Positions 46,797-57,217 of a stretch of DNA of 64,000 bases are shown piece by piece. Source of the DNA: Chlorocebus sabaeus (lineage: Eukaryota; Chordata; Mammalia; Primates; Cercopithecidae); assembly GCF_047675955.1 (NCBI RefSeq), contig NC_132925.1, forward strand, positions 23,894,688 to 23,958,687, in the 5' to 3' direction. The notes beneath the pieces are model-generated. The model did no database searches. It was not told the DNA's origin and saw nothing but the letters and a program-made list of their open reading frames with translations. Position 1 is the first letter of the stretch. Every line of letters starts with the position of its first letter. The translations under genes were made by a program, and so were the position numbers.

Positions 46797-46874
46797 TTAG
46801 TTTGCTGCAAAAGTATTTGCAGTTTTTGCAATTAAAACCAATGGCAAAACCACAATTAATTTTGCATCAACCTA
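46797..46874 (+). mobile_element. MADE1 miniature mariner element
   Basis: A 78-bp near-palindrome whose ends TTAGTTTGCTGCAAAAGTA and its inverted partner ending CATCAACCTAA match MADE1, a miniature inverted-repeat element of the mariner group (about 80 bp). It is inserted at a TA in the L1 segment 'ACAAAATACTAGC': the right TA is at 46875-46876, the left one is mutated to GA. MADE1 copies are the known source of the mir-548 microRNA family; whether this copy is transcribed cannot be seen. Confidence 0.93.
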
Positions 46875-47084
46875 ATACTAGCAAACCAAATGAAAAGCAC
46901 ATAAAAAGATCATTCATTACAACGAAGTGGGTTTTATCCCAGGGATGCATAGATGGTTCAGCATATGAAAATCAATCAATGTGGTACATTATATCAACAG
47001 AATGAAGGACAAAATCCACATTACCATTTTGATTGGTACAGGAAAAGCATTTGATAAATTCAATATTCCTTCATAATAAGGAAA

Positions 47085-47184
47085 ATTGGTATAAATACTG
47101 GGTGAAACTACTGGTATAAATAATACTGGCATAAATAAAATTGGTATAAATACTGGGTATAAAAACGGTAAAAATACTGGGTAT
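47085..47184. repeat. Local tandem expansion within ORF2 of L1 copy F
   Basis: Irregular repetition of ACTGGTATAAAT and ACTGGGTATAAA units, about six times, where the L1 family has a single AACTAGGTATAGAAGG segment. Antisense frames through it give repeated YPVF/IPV peptides of no meaning. Confidence 0.88.
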
Positions 47185-49559
47185 AGAAGGAACACTTCAA
47201 CTCAATAAAAGCCATATATGACAGACCCACAGCTACTATCATACCGAACAGGGGAAAAACCGAAAGTCTTTCCTCTAAGATCTGGAACAAGACAAGGATG
47301 CCCACTTTCATCACTGCTATTCAATATAGTAATGGGTATCTTAGCTAGAGCAGTCAAACAAGAGAAAGAAATAAAGAACACCCAAATTGGAAAGAAATAA
47401 ATCAAATTATGCTTGTTTGCAGTTGATATAATCTTATATATGAAAAAAACCTAAAGACTGCACCAAAAAATTATTAGAACTAAAAATTAAGTTGCAGGAT
47501 CCAAAATCAATGTACACAAATCAGTAGCATTTCTATGTGCCAATAGTAGCAATTTGAAAAAGATATCAAGGAATAATCCCATTTACAATGGCTATAAGTA
47601 AAATTAAATACCTAGGAATAAACTGAAGCAAAGAAGTGAAAGATGTCTACAATGAAATCTATAAAACATTTATGCAAGAAATTGAAGGGGAAACAAAAAA
47701 TAAGAAGCTATTCCATCTTCATAGATTGGAAGAATCAATATTGTTAAAATGTCTATATTACGCAAAGCATTCTGCAGATTCAATATAATGCCTGTCAAAA
47801 TAACAACAACATTCTTCACAGAAATAGAACAAATAATACTAAAATATACAGGGACTACAAAAGACTAATAGCCAAAGCCATTCTTAGCAAAAAGAAAAAA
47901 ACTGGAGTAATTGCATTTCCTGATTCCTAATTATACTACACAGCATGGCAGTCTAACCAAAACAGCATGATACGTAAAAACAGATACATAAACCAACAGA
48001 ACAAAATAGAGAAATTAGAAATAAATACATATATCTACAGTGGCTCATTTTCAACAAAAGTTCCAAAAACATACACTGGGGAAAAGAGTCTCTTCAATAA
48101 ATGATACTGGGAAAACTGGATATCTGTAGGTACAAGAATAAAACTTGACCCCTATGTCTCACCATATTTTCAAAAACCAAAATGGATTGCAGACTTAAGC
48201 CTAAGACTTCAAACCATGAAACTACTAAAAGAAAACATTAGGGAGACTCTCCAGGACACTAGATTGGGCAAAGATTTCTTAAGCAATAACCCACAAGCAC
48301 AGGCAACCAAGGCAAAAATGGACAAATTAAATCACATCATGTTAAAAAGCTCTGCATAGCAAAGGATACAATCAACAAAGTGAAGAGATAACTCACGGAA
48401 TGGGAGAAAATATGTGCAAACAACTTATCTGACAAGGGATTAATAACCAAAATATATAAGGATCACAAACAACTCTTGAGGTAAAAAATCTAATAATCTG
48501 ACTAAAAATTATGCAAAATATCATAACAATTATTTCATAAAAGAGACATACAAATGGAAAACAGGTGTATGAAAAGATGCTCCACATCATTGATCATCAG
48601 AGAAAAGCAAATCAAATCTACAATGAGATATCATCTCACTCCAGTTAAAATGGCTCTTAACCAAAAGACAGGCAATAACTAATGCTGGCGAGGAAGTTGG
48701 GGAAAGGGAACCCTCACACAATGTTCATGGGAATGTAAATTATTATAATCACTATGAAGAAAAGTTTGGAGATTTCTCAAAAGATGAAAAATAGAGCTAC
48801 CACATTATATTATAAAGTAATCCTGCTGCTAAGTGTATATCCAATAGAAAGAAAATCAGCATATAGAAGAGATATTTACGCTCCTGTGCTCATCACAAAA
48901 CCATTCACAATAGCAAAGATTTGGAAACAAGGGTCTACTGAAAAATGAACAGAGAAAATGTTCCATATGCAATGGAGCGTAATTCCACCATAAAAAAAAA
49001 AAAAAAAGTGAGATCCTGTCATTTGCAACAAAGTAGACAGAACTGGAGATTATTATGTGAAGTGAAATAAGCTGGGCACAGAAAGACAAACTTCTCATGT
49101 TCTCACTTATTTGTGGGAGCTAAAAATTTAAACAACTGAATTCATAAGGATAGAAAGTAGGATGACAGTTATCAGCTGTTGAGAAGAATACTGAAGATGG
49201 GGTGTGGTTGAGGAATGAGGTTAATGAGTACAAAAATTAGAAAGCATGAATGTGCTCTAGTATTTGATAGCATATCAGCATGACTATAGTCAATAATAGT
49301 TTGATTGTACATTTAAAAATAACTAAAAGAGTATAATTGGATTATTTGTAACACAAAGAATAAATGGTTGAGGTGATGAATACCCCATTTACCATGAAGT
49401 GATTATTACATATTGTAGTAGAATAGTCCATATTCATTAAGGATAATTTTTATATTATGCTATTACTTCTTATAGGAACATGATTATTTCTGGATCATAA
49501 ATGTAGGTAATAACTTATATGATATTGAACAGTATGTGAAAACAATTTCAATTATAAAA

Positions 49560-50330
49560 ATGTAACACACTAATTGTCTTCTATAAAATTCCTTTATTGA
49601 CTAAAAAAATTACCAGAGTATATTTTTAAATATTCAGAGTTCAGAAAATAAATAGCAAAAACTTACAGCTCTTTTCAATCAACACTCAAATTTTTCTCCC
49701 ACACCCTATATTATAGTCAGTAATGTCCCCAATTTTTTGTATATGTTTACACACATAGGCACAAAAATATGGAATTATACTTTTCATTATATTGTTATGC
49801 ACTTTATTTAATCAACATAATTAGGGCTTTACCTCATCTCTTTAGTGGTGGTGGTGTAATAAGACTATCCCATACATTTTCTAATCATTCTCTTAACTTG
49901 GAATATTTGTTTTTTTCTTAAGTTATCATTATTTAAAATATAAAATATAATCAGCATTTATAAACATTTTTTTTCTGCATATATGTGAATATATCTAAAG
50001 TATAAACTCCTATAAGTGAAAGACTGAGGCAAAGAAGGTGTATACATTTAATAGTTACTGCCAAATTGCTTTCCAGAAGTAATGCAACCAAGCAACACTG
50101 CTGTCCAAAGAATTTGCGAGTGCCTATTTTGATTTTATTCTGGTTAAGAAAGCAGATAATTAGGCTTTAAAATTATTATAATTTGATGGATTTAAAAACT
50201 TTGCAATATTAATTTTATTGTTTCTCATTATTAGTGACTGTGTATCTATTTATGGGTTTATTGGACATATACATTTATTCTTTGGGGAGTTACTAATTAT
50301 CAGCCATTGCCCATTTTTATATATATATGA
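49560..50330 (-). mobile_element. Ancient L1 3' region, minus strand
   Basis: The plus strand around 50050-50330 resembles the reverse complement of an old L1 3'UTR (segment CCAAATTGCTTTCCAGAAGT and the later 'TTATTGGACATATACATTT'). Very diverged; the first 450 bases are assigned by context. It contains one copy of the duplicated segment described at 50513. Confidence 0.5.
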
Positions 50331-50378
50331 AAGCATATATATATAAATAGTAATTTTATATATATATGAAAGCATATG
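50318..50378. repeat. Two-copy short tandem repeat
   Basis: The segment TTTATATATATATGAAAGCA occurs twice, about 37 bases apart, with a TA-rich linker. Confidence 0.88.
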
Positions 50379-50512
50379 TTAATCCAATTACTATGATTTA
50401 TGTTAAAAACTCCTTCTTTCAGTTTATTTCTTGTTTTTAACATTGTGTATATTATTATTTTTTGCCTCTATGTCTGCCATTTATATAAGTGATGAACACA
50501 TGACTGGGGAGG

Positions 50513-50620
50513 AAAAAAATAGCAAAAATTTACAGCTCTTTTTAATCGACATTCAAATCTTTCTCCTACACTCTGAATTATTATACTGATTACTGTCCCA
50601 CAATTTTTTGTAAATATTTG
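50513..50620 (+). repeat. Diverged direct duplicate of 49645-49745
   Basis: About 100 bases beginning AAAAAAATAGCAAAAATTTA match 49645-49745 in the same orientation with scattered changes and small gaps, for example both carry TACAGCTCTTTT, then TTTCTCC, and AATTTTTTGTA further on. The copies are about 865 bases apart. This is a dispersed local duplication, not a named repeat that I recognise. Confidence 0.85.
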
Positions 50621-52688
50621 ATTTATATATGGGAGTGGGAAGAAAAAAAACACTGAATGATATTAAGTGAAAAAAAATTAAATTTATGCTTATTCTGTTC
50701 TTCACTTACTACAGTTAGGTATTTTCATATAATTCTGTTTTTAGTTATTCAATGGTTAATAAGAGAATTTTAAATAACTGATTCTACAATCATTTCTTGA
50801 GTTATCACAATTGCATGGTGTCCATTGATAATTATTCTCGGTTATCATGCTTTCAATTTTATGCATGTAGCTCAATCTGGATCAAATTGTGGTGTATTTT
50901 TATTTTATTTTATGTAACAGTCTTGGGGCGAATTATTTTAGAAGTTCAATTATATTATCAAGAACTCAGTTTCTTTCTAATATGTTCTGCCATCTGCACA
51001 ACTAATTTTATCTTTACAGGTAGCAAATTGGTTACTCGAGTTCTAGGCTTCAGAAAGCTCCCACAAAATCCAGAGGAATAATAATGTGTTCTCCCTCAGG
51101 GTTAAACTATTCTCACAAGGCGCTCAACAATCTTCTTTTCGCTACACATTGGCTGAGATTAAGTTGCATGTTCGTTCTGGAGCTAATTAATTACTGGGAA
51201 GAATAATTAGTTTGCACTTTAATCCAGGTTTCTGCTACAGGTGAGAAAGTTGTCAATTTCTTCTGAGATACACAGCTTTGAGGGAAATGTTAATACATTG
51301 ACAGTATTAGTAGTTGATTAGGAAGCAAAATGATGGGAATGGGACATATTGATAGGCAACATCATTATGGATTCTAACATGAGGGAAGAGCATACTTTCA
51401 CTTTCTCTCCTTGTACTGATACATATTTTTTAATTTTTAAAACATTTTAAATGGAAATATTTTTAGACAAGTTTCTGAATTAGTTTTACCCAACTTCTCC
51501 TAATGATCACATCTTTCATAACAATAGTATAATGAGCAAAACCAGGAAAGTAACATTAGTATGATACTGTTAACTAAACTATGAGACTTTTAGTATTGCT
51601 AGTTATATTCTATAGTATATTTGTTTCCTACATATTTTAAATATGAGACATCAATTCTTTGTATTACTTTAAGAACCTCAGACTGAATCTTGATCCTTCA
51701 TATGTAAAAACAAGAAATTAATATCTTTACTCTAAAACTTATTTTTTCTACTTCAACAGTCTCCTTCACTAGCAATTTCTGTCTGTATTACTTTAGGTTT
51801 ACATGATTTATAATACACTGAACTTTATTTGTAAAACTTTTTTTATTTTTTGTGGAAGATAAATGCTACATGAGCAATGTTAATTTCAAAATTTGTAACA
51901 GCTCTACAGTTGTGAGTTTCTTGGCCAATATTTAGTTAGAAATTAGATTTTAAAGAAAAACGTCAATTTTGTGTGTATTAGTTAGAAATGTTTGCTCCAT
52001 TAAGCTTCCCCAATTAATGATAAATAAAGTAGTTAATTAGGACAATTTGAACCAGATGTCTGTATCCTTCCTGCAGCATAAAATTAAACTTATTTTTGGG
52101 TTTTCTTTTTTTTTTGATACAATAATCTGCCTTTTACAACTACTTGCTAAATTTTCAGGTGCCTCTTACTATATCTGAAAACTTATAATTGGTTTTCTTT
52201 AGTATTTATTTGAGTTCACTCTTCTCTCTTTAAATCATTTTTAATGATTGTTGGGTCATTTAATTCATTCTTAGGAATTTATACATTGTCTACTTGTTGA
52301 CTCCAAAAATCATTTTCACGTACATTGTTCTTCTGAGCCCCATCTTGTAAATATTCAGTACTTTACATTTATTTTAAGCCTCACATATTCAAAATTGAAC
52401 TTTGTTTTGCTTCAGTAAAAATGATTTTATTTTCCTATACCACATAAGCATTTCTATCCAAATAAATTTTTGATTTCTAAATTATTTCACCCATGCAATT
52501 AAGTAAAAATTTATAAATTCTGCAAATTTTACCTCCAAAATATATACTGACTTGTTGAGTTTTCTCCATCTTAATAGGCATATGCCTAGTTCACGCCAGA
52601 ATTATCTCCCCTTCCACCAAAGCACATCTCATAATTATGTGGTGATATCCCAGCGGTCATCCTACATAACACTCACCTCCTCTCAATA
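50621..52688. other. Unassigned AT-rich sequence
   Basis: About 2 kb without a recognised gene or repeat family. The 94-codon frame at 50797-51081 is hydrophobic by composition and has no family resemblance that I can see. Confidence 0.5.
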
Positions 52689-52689
52689 T

Positions 52690-52845
52690 TCTCCATGGTG
52701 TAATCATCACGACTTGCTTAAAATATAAATCAGATCCTGACTGCTGAAAAACAATTATCCATGGGTTCCTTGCATTTCTTCTGCATGTCTTGCAAATGGA
52801 AGCAGTTGTCTATCTTTGCTCTAGACTATTTTGAAGGATGTTTAT
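52690..52845 (+). mobile_element. L2 LINE fragment (upstream part)
   Basis: Resembles the L2 segment with 'AAATCAGATCCTGACTGCTG' and the following 'CATGGGTTCCTTGCATTTC', a degraded form of a common L2 3' region. Together with 53395-53762 it appears to be one L2 copy split by the sequence between them. Confidence 0.45.
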
Positions 52846-53394
52846 AGAGCAAAGAGATAATTTTCAAAGATAATGTATCTCATGCTAGACCCAAGTGTAA
52901 GCATGTTTACTCTCCTTTATAATGAAGATCACATCCTTTCCTGGAGAAAGGGCAGGCCATCCATTACAAAAGATTTATGCCCTGTAAGTTCAGAGTCCCT
53001 CTCTTGCAACAGCACCTATTCATTGCTTGTCTCAGTGTCCATCTGGGCCCATCTGTGTTGCTGATGTGGGACTTGGAAATAAGAACTGGAAAAAATATGT
53101 AGATCCTCATGCTGCTTGCAATGCTGTGAATGACAATGGCTTTTGTCTCTGGTTCAAGAGTCTCAAGTCTTCTACCAGCATTCCTAATTCTGTCAGGCTC
53201 ATTATAACTTTGCAAGTAAATTCTCCAACTAATTATGTTTCTTAATAGTCCATCTCTCCCCCCTCCCCGTCTGTCTCATGCACATGCATTAGTGTTTTAC
53301 TATAATATCTTAAAGAAAATCTGGTGTCTTTGTAGAACCTGAGATGTTCTGCAGGATCCATATACATCATTCTCATTTAGTATAGTGCCACTCT
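52846..53394. other. Unclassified segment splitting an L2
   Basis: About 550 bases, more GC-rich than its surroundings, lying between two consecutive L2 parts. Frames of 63-83 codons on both strands overlap and look like chance. It could be an old LTR or DNA transposon. I could not find matching ends. Confidence 0.4.
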
Positions 53395-53762
53395 CTGATT
53401 TACTTACTGCAATTTAGCCATTCCAACCTTTCTTCAGTTTCTGAAATATGTCAAAGTTTTTCTTACTTCATGGCTTTCCCTCTATCCTCTTATGCTAATA
53501 TGGTTCTCCTTCTTAACCTTTAAGAATCTGTCTCCTCACTTCTCTAAAAGAAAGTCTATCTTAACCAACCTCTCACTCCTTCATCCTCACACCCATATCA
53601 TTGTTCACAATCAGCTACCGGGTTTCTTTCCTCCTAGTTCTCACCACAGTGTAATATTTGACTAGTTATTTGTTTTGTCTGTTTTCCCACTAGGTTGTAT
53701 GTCTAAATCTCAGCACAGAGTTGTAATACAGTAGGTTTTCATTATGTACTTGTCATACCTAA
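53395..53762 (+). mobile_element. L2 LINE fragment (3' part)
   Basis: Follows the L2 3' order: a 'CCTTTCTTCAGTTTCTGAAA' segment, a CTTAACC-type segment, the 'GTCTGTTTTCCCACTAGGTTG' segment, then the 'CAGCACAGAGTTGTAATACAG' end. Old and diverged. Confidence 0.65.
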
Positions 53763-55029
53763 TGTGGTTGTGTATATATGATTTTCTATGTCAATCGTGT
53801 ATGGGAAAAATAAACATTTATTTATACAGTTAATAGATTTCTAGATACACTGGAAATCTATTATAAACTAGAAAAGAACCATAGTGTCCTAAAATCCACA
53901 ACATGTAATCAATAAATTTACCTTTATATCCATGTAGTAGTTATTCTAGTGTTAAAACATGAAGTGAAAAATAAACATTTGTTTTCATTGATTGACGTTA
54001 TATCTATACAAGCACTTCACTGAAGACAAAGTAGAGAATGGACTAGAGTTTTGGAAAATATCGAATATAGTTGGGATCAGCAAAATAATCAACAATGTGT
54101 CTTTTGGCTTTTTGAAATTATACTTTTCTTTCTCTATGATTTAATTTCAAATTAACTAAATATTTGGGTCTGCTGAGTTTTCTAACAGTTTTGAAACAGG
54201 AAAGTCAATTGTCTTAGTTAAGAGCTATATTTAAAGCAATAATTGAAACCCTTGACTTAGTCACAAATGCACCATATATTATTCAGTTGGTGGTGGGAGA
54301 TGCATGTATATTTCTGCTGTAAATGGGGTTCTTAAAGATGGTCTATGACAGAGTGTGTGAAGTGCAACCTCAGAGTGGGCATCTCAAATTATCCCAGTGA
54401 CAATAGCTCCTAAACTGCTAGTAAAACTATATCTAAAAGAATAAAAATCGCAGGTCACTGGTAATTGCAGAAAGGGCCACTTGGCTTCTTTTGTTGACAG
54501 AAATACAGTTTTTCAAGTTAAACTGATCGATGCAAAGAATTCTGTGAGTTACGTGAACAGCAGTATTTCAAAAGGCGTGACAATTACTTTAAAACTCCCA
54601 CCATTGCTGCAATATCTTAAACACAACACTTACTATCTCAGTCTTCAATGGGGCCCATCATTCACCCAAATGATGATGAGTCCACTCTGGATTAAAGACT
54701 TATCTGAGTCTGAGTAGTGGCCCTGGGGCATATATTAGGGAATCTTGAACAAGCAAGTAGAAAGTGTTAATGTTATTTTGTTGTTTGTTTTAACTTAAAG
54801 GGAACTAAATATCATAAACACTTTTCAGGGCTTTATCAGGCTCTGATTTTTACAGTTTCTTGGAGAGAAAAATCTCAATGGCAGAATGCAAAAATGAGAA
54901 AGGTATTACTAATAGGGAAGAAAGATACATGAATACTGAAATTATACCTCACTACAGAGATACAATTTAATCAAAGGTAGGAAGAAATGAAAACAAAGTC
55001 GAAACAAACATTTCTTTCTTTTCATACCC
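53763..55029. other. Unassigned sequence upstream of the RAP1B pseudogene
   Basis: No gene or named repeat recognised. A 78-codon frame at 54481-54717 has no recognisable domain. Confidence 0.5.
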
Positions 55030-57217
55030 ATTAAAATTTTCTTAAGAAATCTTAAGACTTGCAGAGCCAAGTGTGTAAACCAGCCAGAGGGACTGCAGTG
55101 GCAGGGCCATGTTAGCACCATCAAGAGGGAGTGTGGGGTGAAACTGGTTGCAGGGACCCAGTGACTGGATGGGAAGCATTAGGTTTTGACAAGTTTGTAT
55201 CACGCATGAGTATAAGCTCGTCATTCTTGGCTCAGGAAGCTTTGGAAAGTCTGCTCTGCCTTTACAATGTGTCCAAGGAAATTATGTTGAAAATTATGAT
55301 CCTACGACTGAAGACTCTTACAGAAAGCAACTTGAAATAGATGCACAACAGTTTATGCCTAAAATCTTGGATGCCACAAAAACAGAAAAATCTTCAGCAA
55401 TGAGGGATTTGTACATGCAAAATAAACAAAGCTTTGCTTTAGTTTATTTCATCATAGCATAGTCCACATTTAATGATTTCCAAGATCTAAGAGAAAAGAT
55501 TCTTCAAGTTAAAGACATTGATGATGTTCCAATAACTCTTGTCAGTAATAATTGTGACTTGGAAGATGAAAGCGTTGTAGAAAAGGAACAAGGTCAAAAT
55601 CTAGCAAGACAGTGGGCCAACACTGCATGCTTATAATATTCTTTAAAATTACAAGTAAATGTTAATTAGCTATTACCCAGTGCAACAAATTAACAAAAAT
55701 TCCGGTGGCTGGGAAGGCTTGCAAAAAGTCATGTCAGCTGGTTTAATATACTGAATGCCTTGTAGCTCTGAGCTAGGTCTGAAGAACTGTTGCCCGATTC
55801 AACAGCGCATTCCAACTTTGTTAAACCTACCAACATTTTAGACTTTCCTATTTTGGTGTCCCTTAAGAGATAGATGAAAGCTCCTACATCAGTTTGCAAA
55901 TTCTTATCATGTTTCAATATCACAAGTTAGATTTTTATTCATATAATAGTCCTAAGTATATAACTGGTGAAATCAGATCTATATCAAATACACTAAGAAA
56001 GATTCTTCATCCACCAACATGGTAAATGTATGAAAATGACGTGCTGTATCCTTTCACATGCCCCATACTTTGTATTGAAGAGTACAATAATGTAAATCCT
56101 AAACACACCACTACTTTAGCATAATAAAAGAAAGTCCAAAAATCTCCTATACAGACTATTCTAGATAACTTTCCTTCTTTGATACTTGTAGCTTATTGTA
56201 ATTTTTAAAAATAAATTCAAGGTCTTTATCATTGTATTGTACAAAATAAGTACTTTGATCAACATAGATATATAGTTTTATAAGTTTTCAACAAAACTGT
56301 GAAGTCAGTAATCTTGTCTTTAAAATATGGTAGTCCCATCAGTATAATGTCTTAGATTAAACACGTTGCCTTTCATATCTGTTGGGAAGGAAAGGTCGAG
56401 ATTTTTCAAATCTCTTACTATATGTTTGCTTTTTTGTTTACCTGGTGAACAATGTTTATACTTTTATGGATAGTAGGGGTCTACAACAAGAAGTATATAT
56501 TTTCAAGCAATCATTTGATGATTTAACATTTTTTATAAATCATTTCAGGCTTCTACATCTATAGATTCTCATTGTGAATCCCTTACTTGCTAATGCATAA
56601 ATGTATTTGAAATACCAAATATACAGTTTTAGTATTTTTCCTGTTAGTGATTGTATCATGTATGTAATGTTTTGGTCGATATGTTAAATCAAGCTTGTTC
56701 AACCCATGGCCCATAGGTTGCATGCAGTCCAGGATGGCTTTGAATGCAGTCAAACACAAATTTGTAGATGTTCTTAAAACATTATGAAAATGTTGGCGAT
56801 TTGCTTTTTTTAAGCTCATCAGCGATTGCTAGTGTTAGTGTATTTGATGTACGGCACAAGACAATGCTTCTTCTTGCTATGTGGCCCAGGGAAGCCAAAA
56901 GATTGGACACCCCTGTGCTAAATGATATATAAGTACTGTGGATGCCAACATGGGAAGTAATTTTATCATGTGTAAATGATCTCAAGGCCCAACTTGCATA
57001 ACTGTTGCTGCTTTATTTACAATGCTTTGTTACTTTGTATGCATTAGTTTTTCCATGTAAAGACTGCGTGTCTATCGGGGAGCCACAGTATTTAAATTGA
57101 CCACTCTAATGTTACAGCTACTTTGAGGTGGCTAAATGTAAACCAAAATCCTTAATTAAAGTGGTACAATGTTATATAACTTATCATCAGTAGTTCAATA
57201 AATTTGGATTGCCACGT
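55030..57217 (+). pseudogene. RAP1B: RAP1B processed pseudogene
   Basis: Intronless copy of the mRNA for RAP1B, a Ras-family small GTPase. The coding part is 55202-55746. The start codon is ACG. Codon by codon it follows RAP1 up to residue 87, where Gln is TAG (55460-55462). The P-loop reads GSGSFGKS, switch II DTAG reads DATK, and the NKCD motif reads NNCD. 'IDDVP' and the end (PGKA-like, then KSCQL-like codons with TAA at 55744) fit RAP1B and not RAP1A. A frameshift follows residue about 140; total length is about 10 bases short of the 555-bp family CDS. About 1.24 kb of 3'UTR-like sequence follows, once a hAT insertion is removed, ending 15-20 bases after AATAAA at 57197-57202. The 5' edge is uncertain and no A-tail or target duplication was found. 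Confidence 0.92.
56690..56915 (-). mobile_element. hAT-type DNA transposon in the RAP1B pseudogene
   Basis: 226-bp non-autonomous element. In reverse orientation it begins CAGGGGTGTCCAATCTTTTG and ends near GTTGAACAAGCTTG, terminal repeats of a common primate hAT-like family whose exact name I cannot fix. An 8-bp target duplication, the hAT hallmark, flanks it: TGTTAAAT at 56682-56689 and TGCTAAAT at 56916-56923. Because it sits in the 3'UTR part of the pseudogene, it either inserted after the retrocopy formed or was already present in the parent gene's 3'UTR. Confidence 0.88.

Larger units (their letters stand above)
45652..49123 (+). pseudogene. L1 ORF2 remnant (copy F)
   Basis: ORF2 from the middle of the endonuclease to the stop TAA at 49121-49123, open only in pieces after 46027. 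The RT FADD motif at 47416-47427 reads FAVD: the first aspartate is Val, the second is kept. The stretch 47218-47400 (60 aa) keeps the 'GTRQGCPLSSLLFNIVM' RT motif in good shape. MADE1 (46797) and a repeat expansion (47085) interrupt the palm and fingers region. Confidence 0.88.
45086..49440 (+). mobile_element. L1 copy F, older L1MA/L1MB-like, lacking ORF1
   Basis: Starts with an old L1 5'UTR (45086-45650) and jumps near 45651 into the middle of the ORF2 endonuclease domain; the rest of the 5'UTR, all of ORF1 and the first half of the endonuclease are absent. ORF2 then runs to 49123, followed by a 3'UTR of L1MA9/L1MB type (segment GTCAATAATAGTTTGATTG) that fades near 49440 without its usual final bases or a tail. 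A MADE1 element and a local tandem expansion lie in the RT region. Confidence 0.87.

Noticed and set aside
54481..54717. 78-codon frame upstream of the RAP1B pseudogene as a gene
   Set aside because: No recognisable domain, no upstream ATG context and a length expected by chance.
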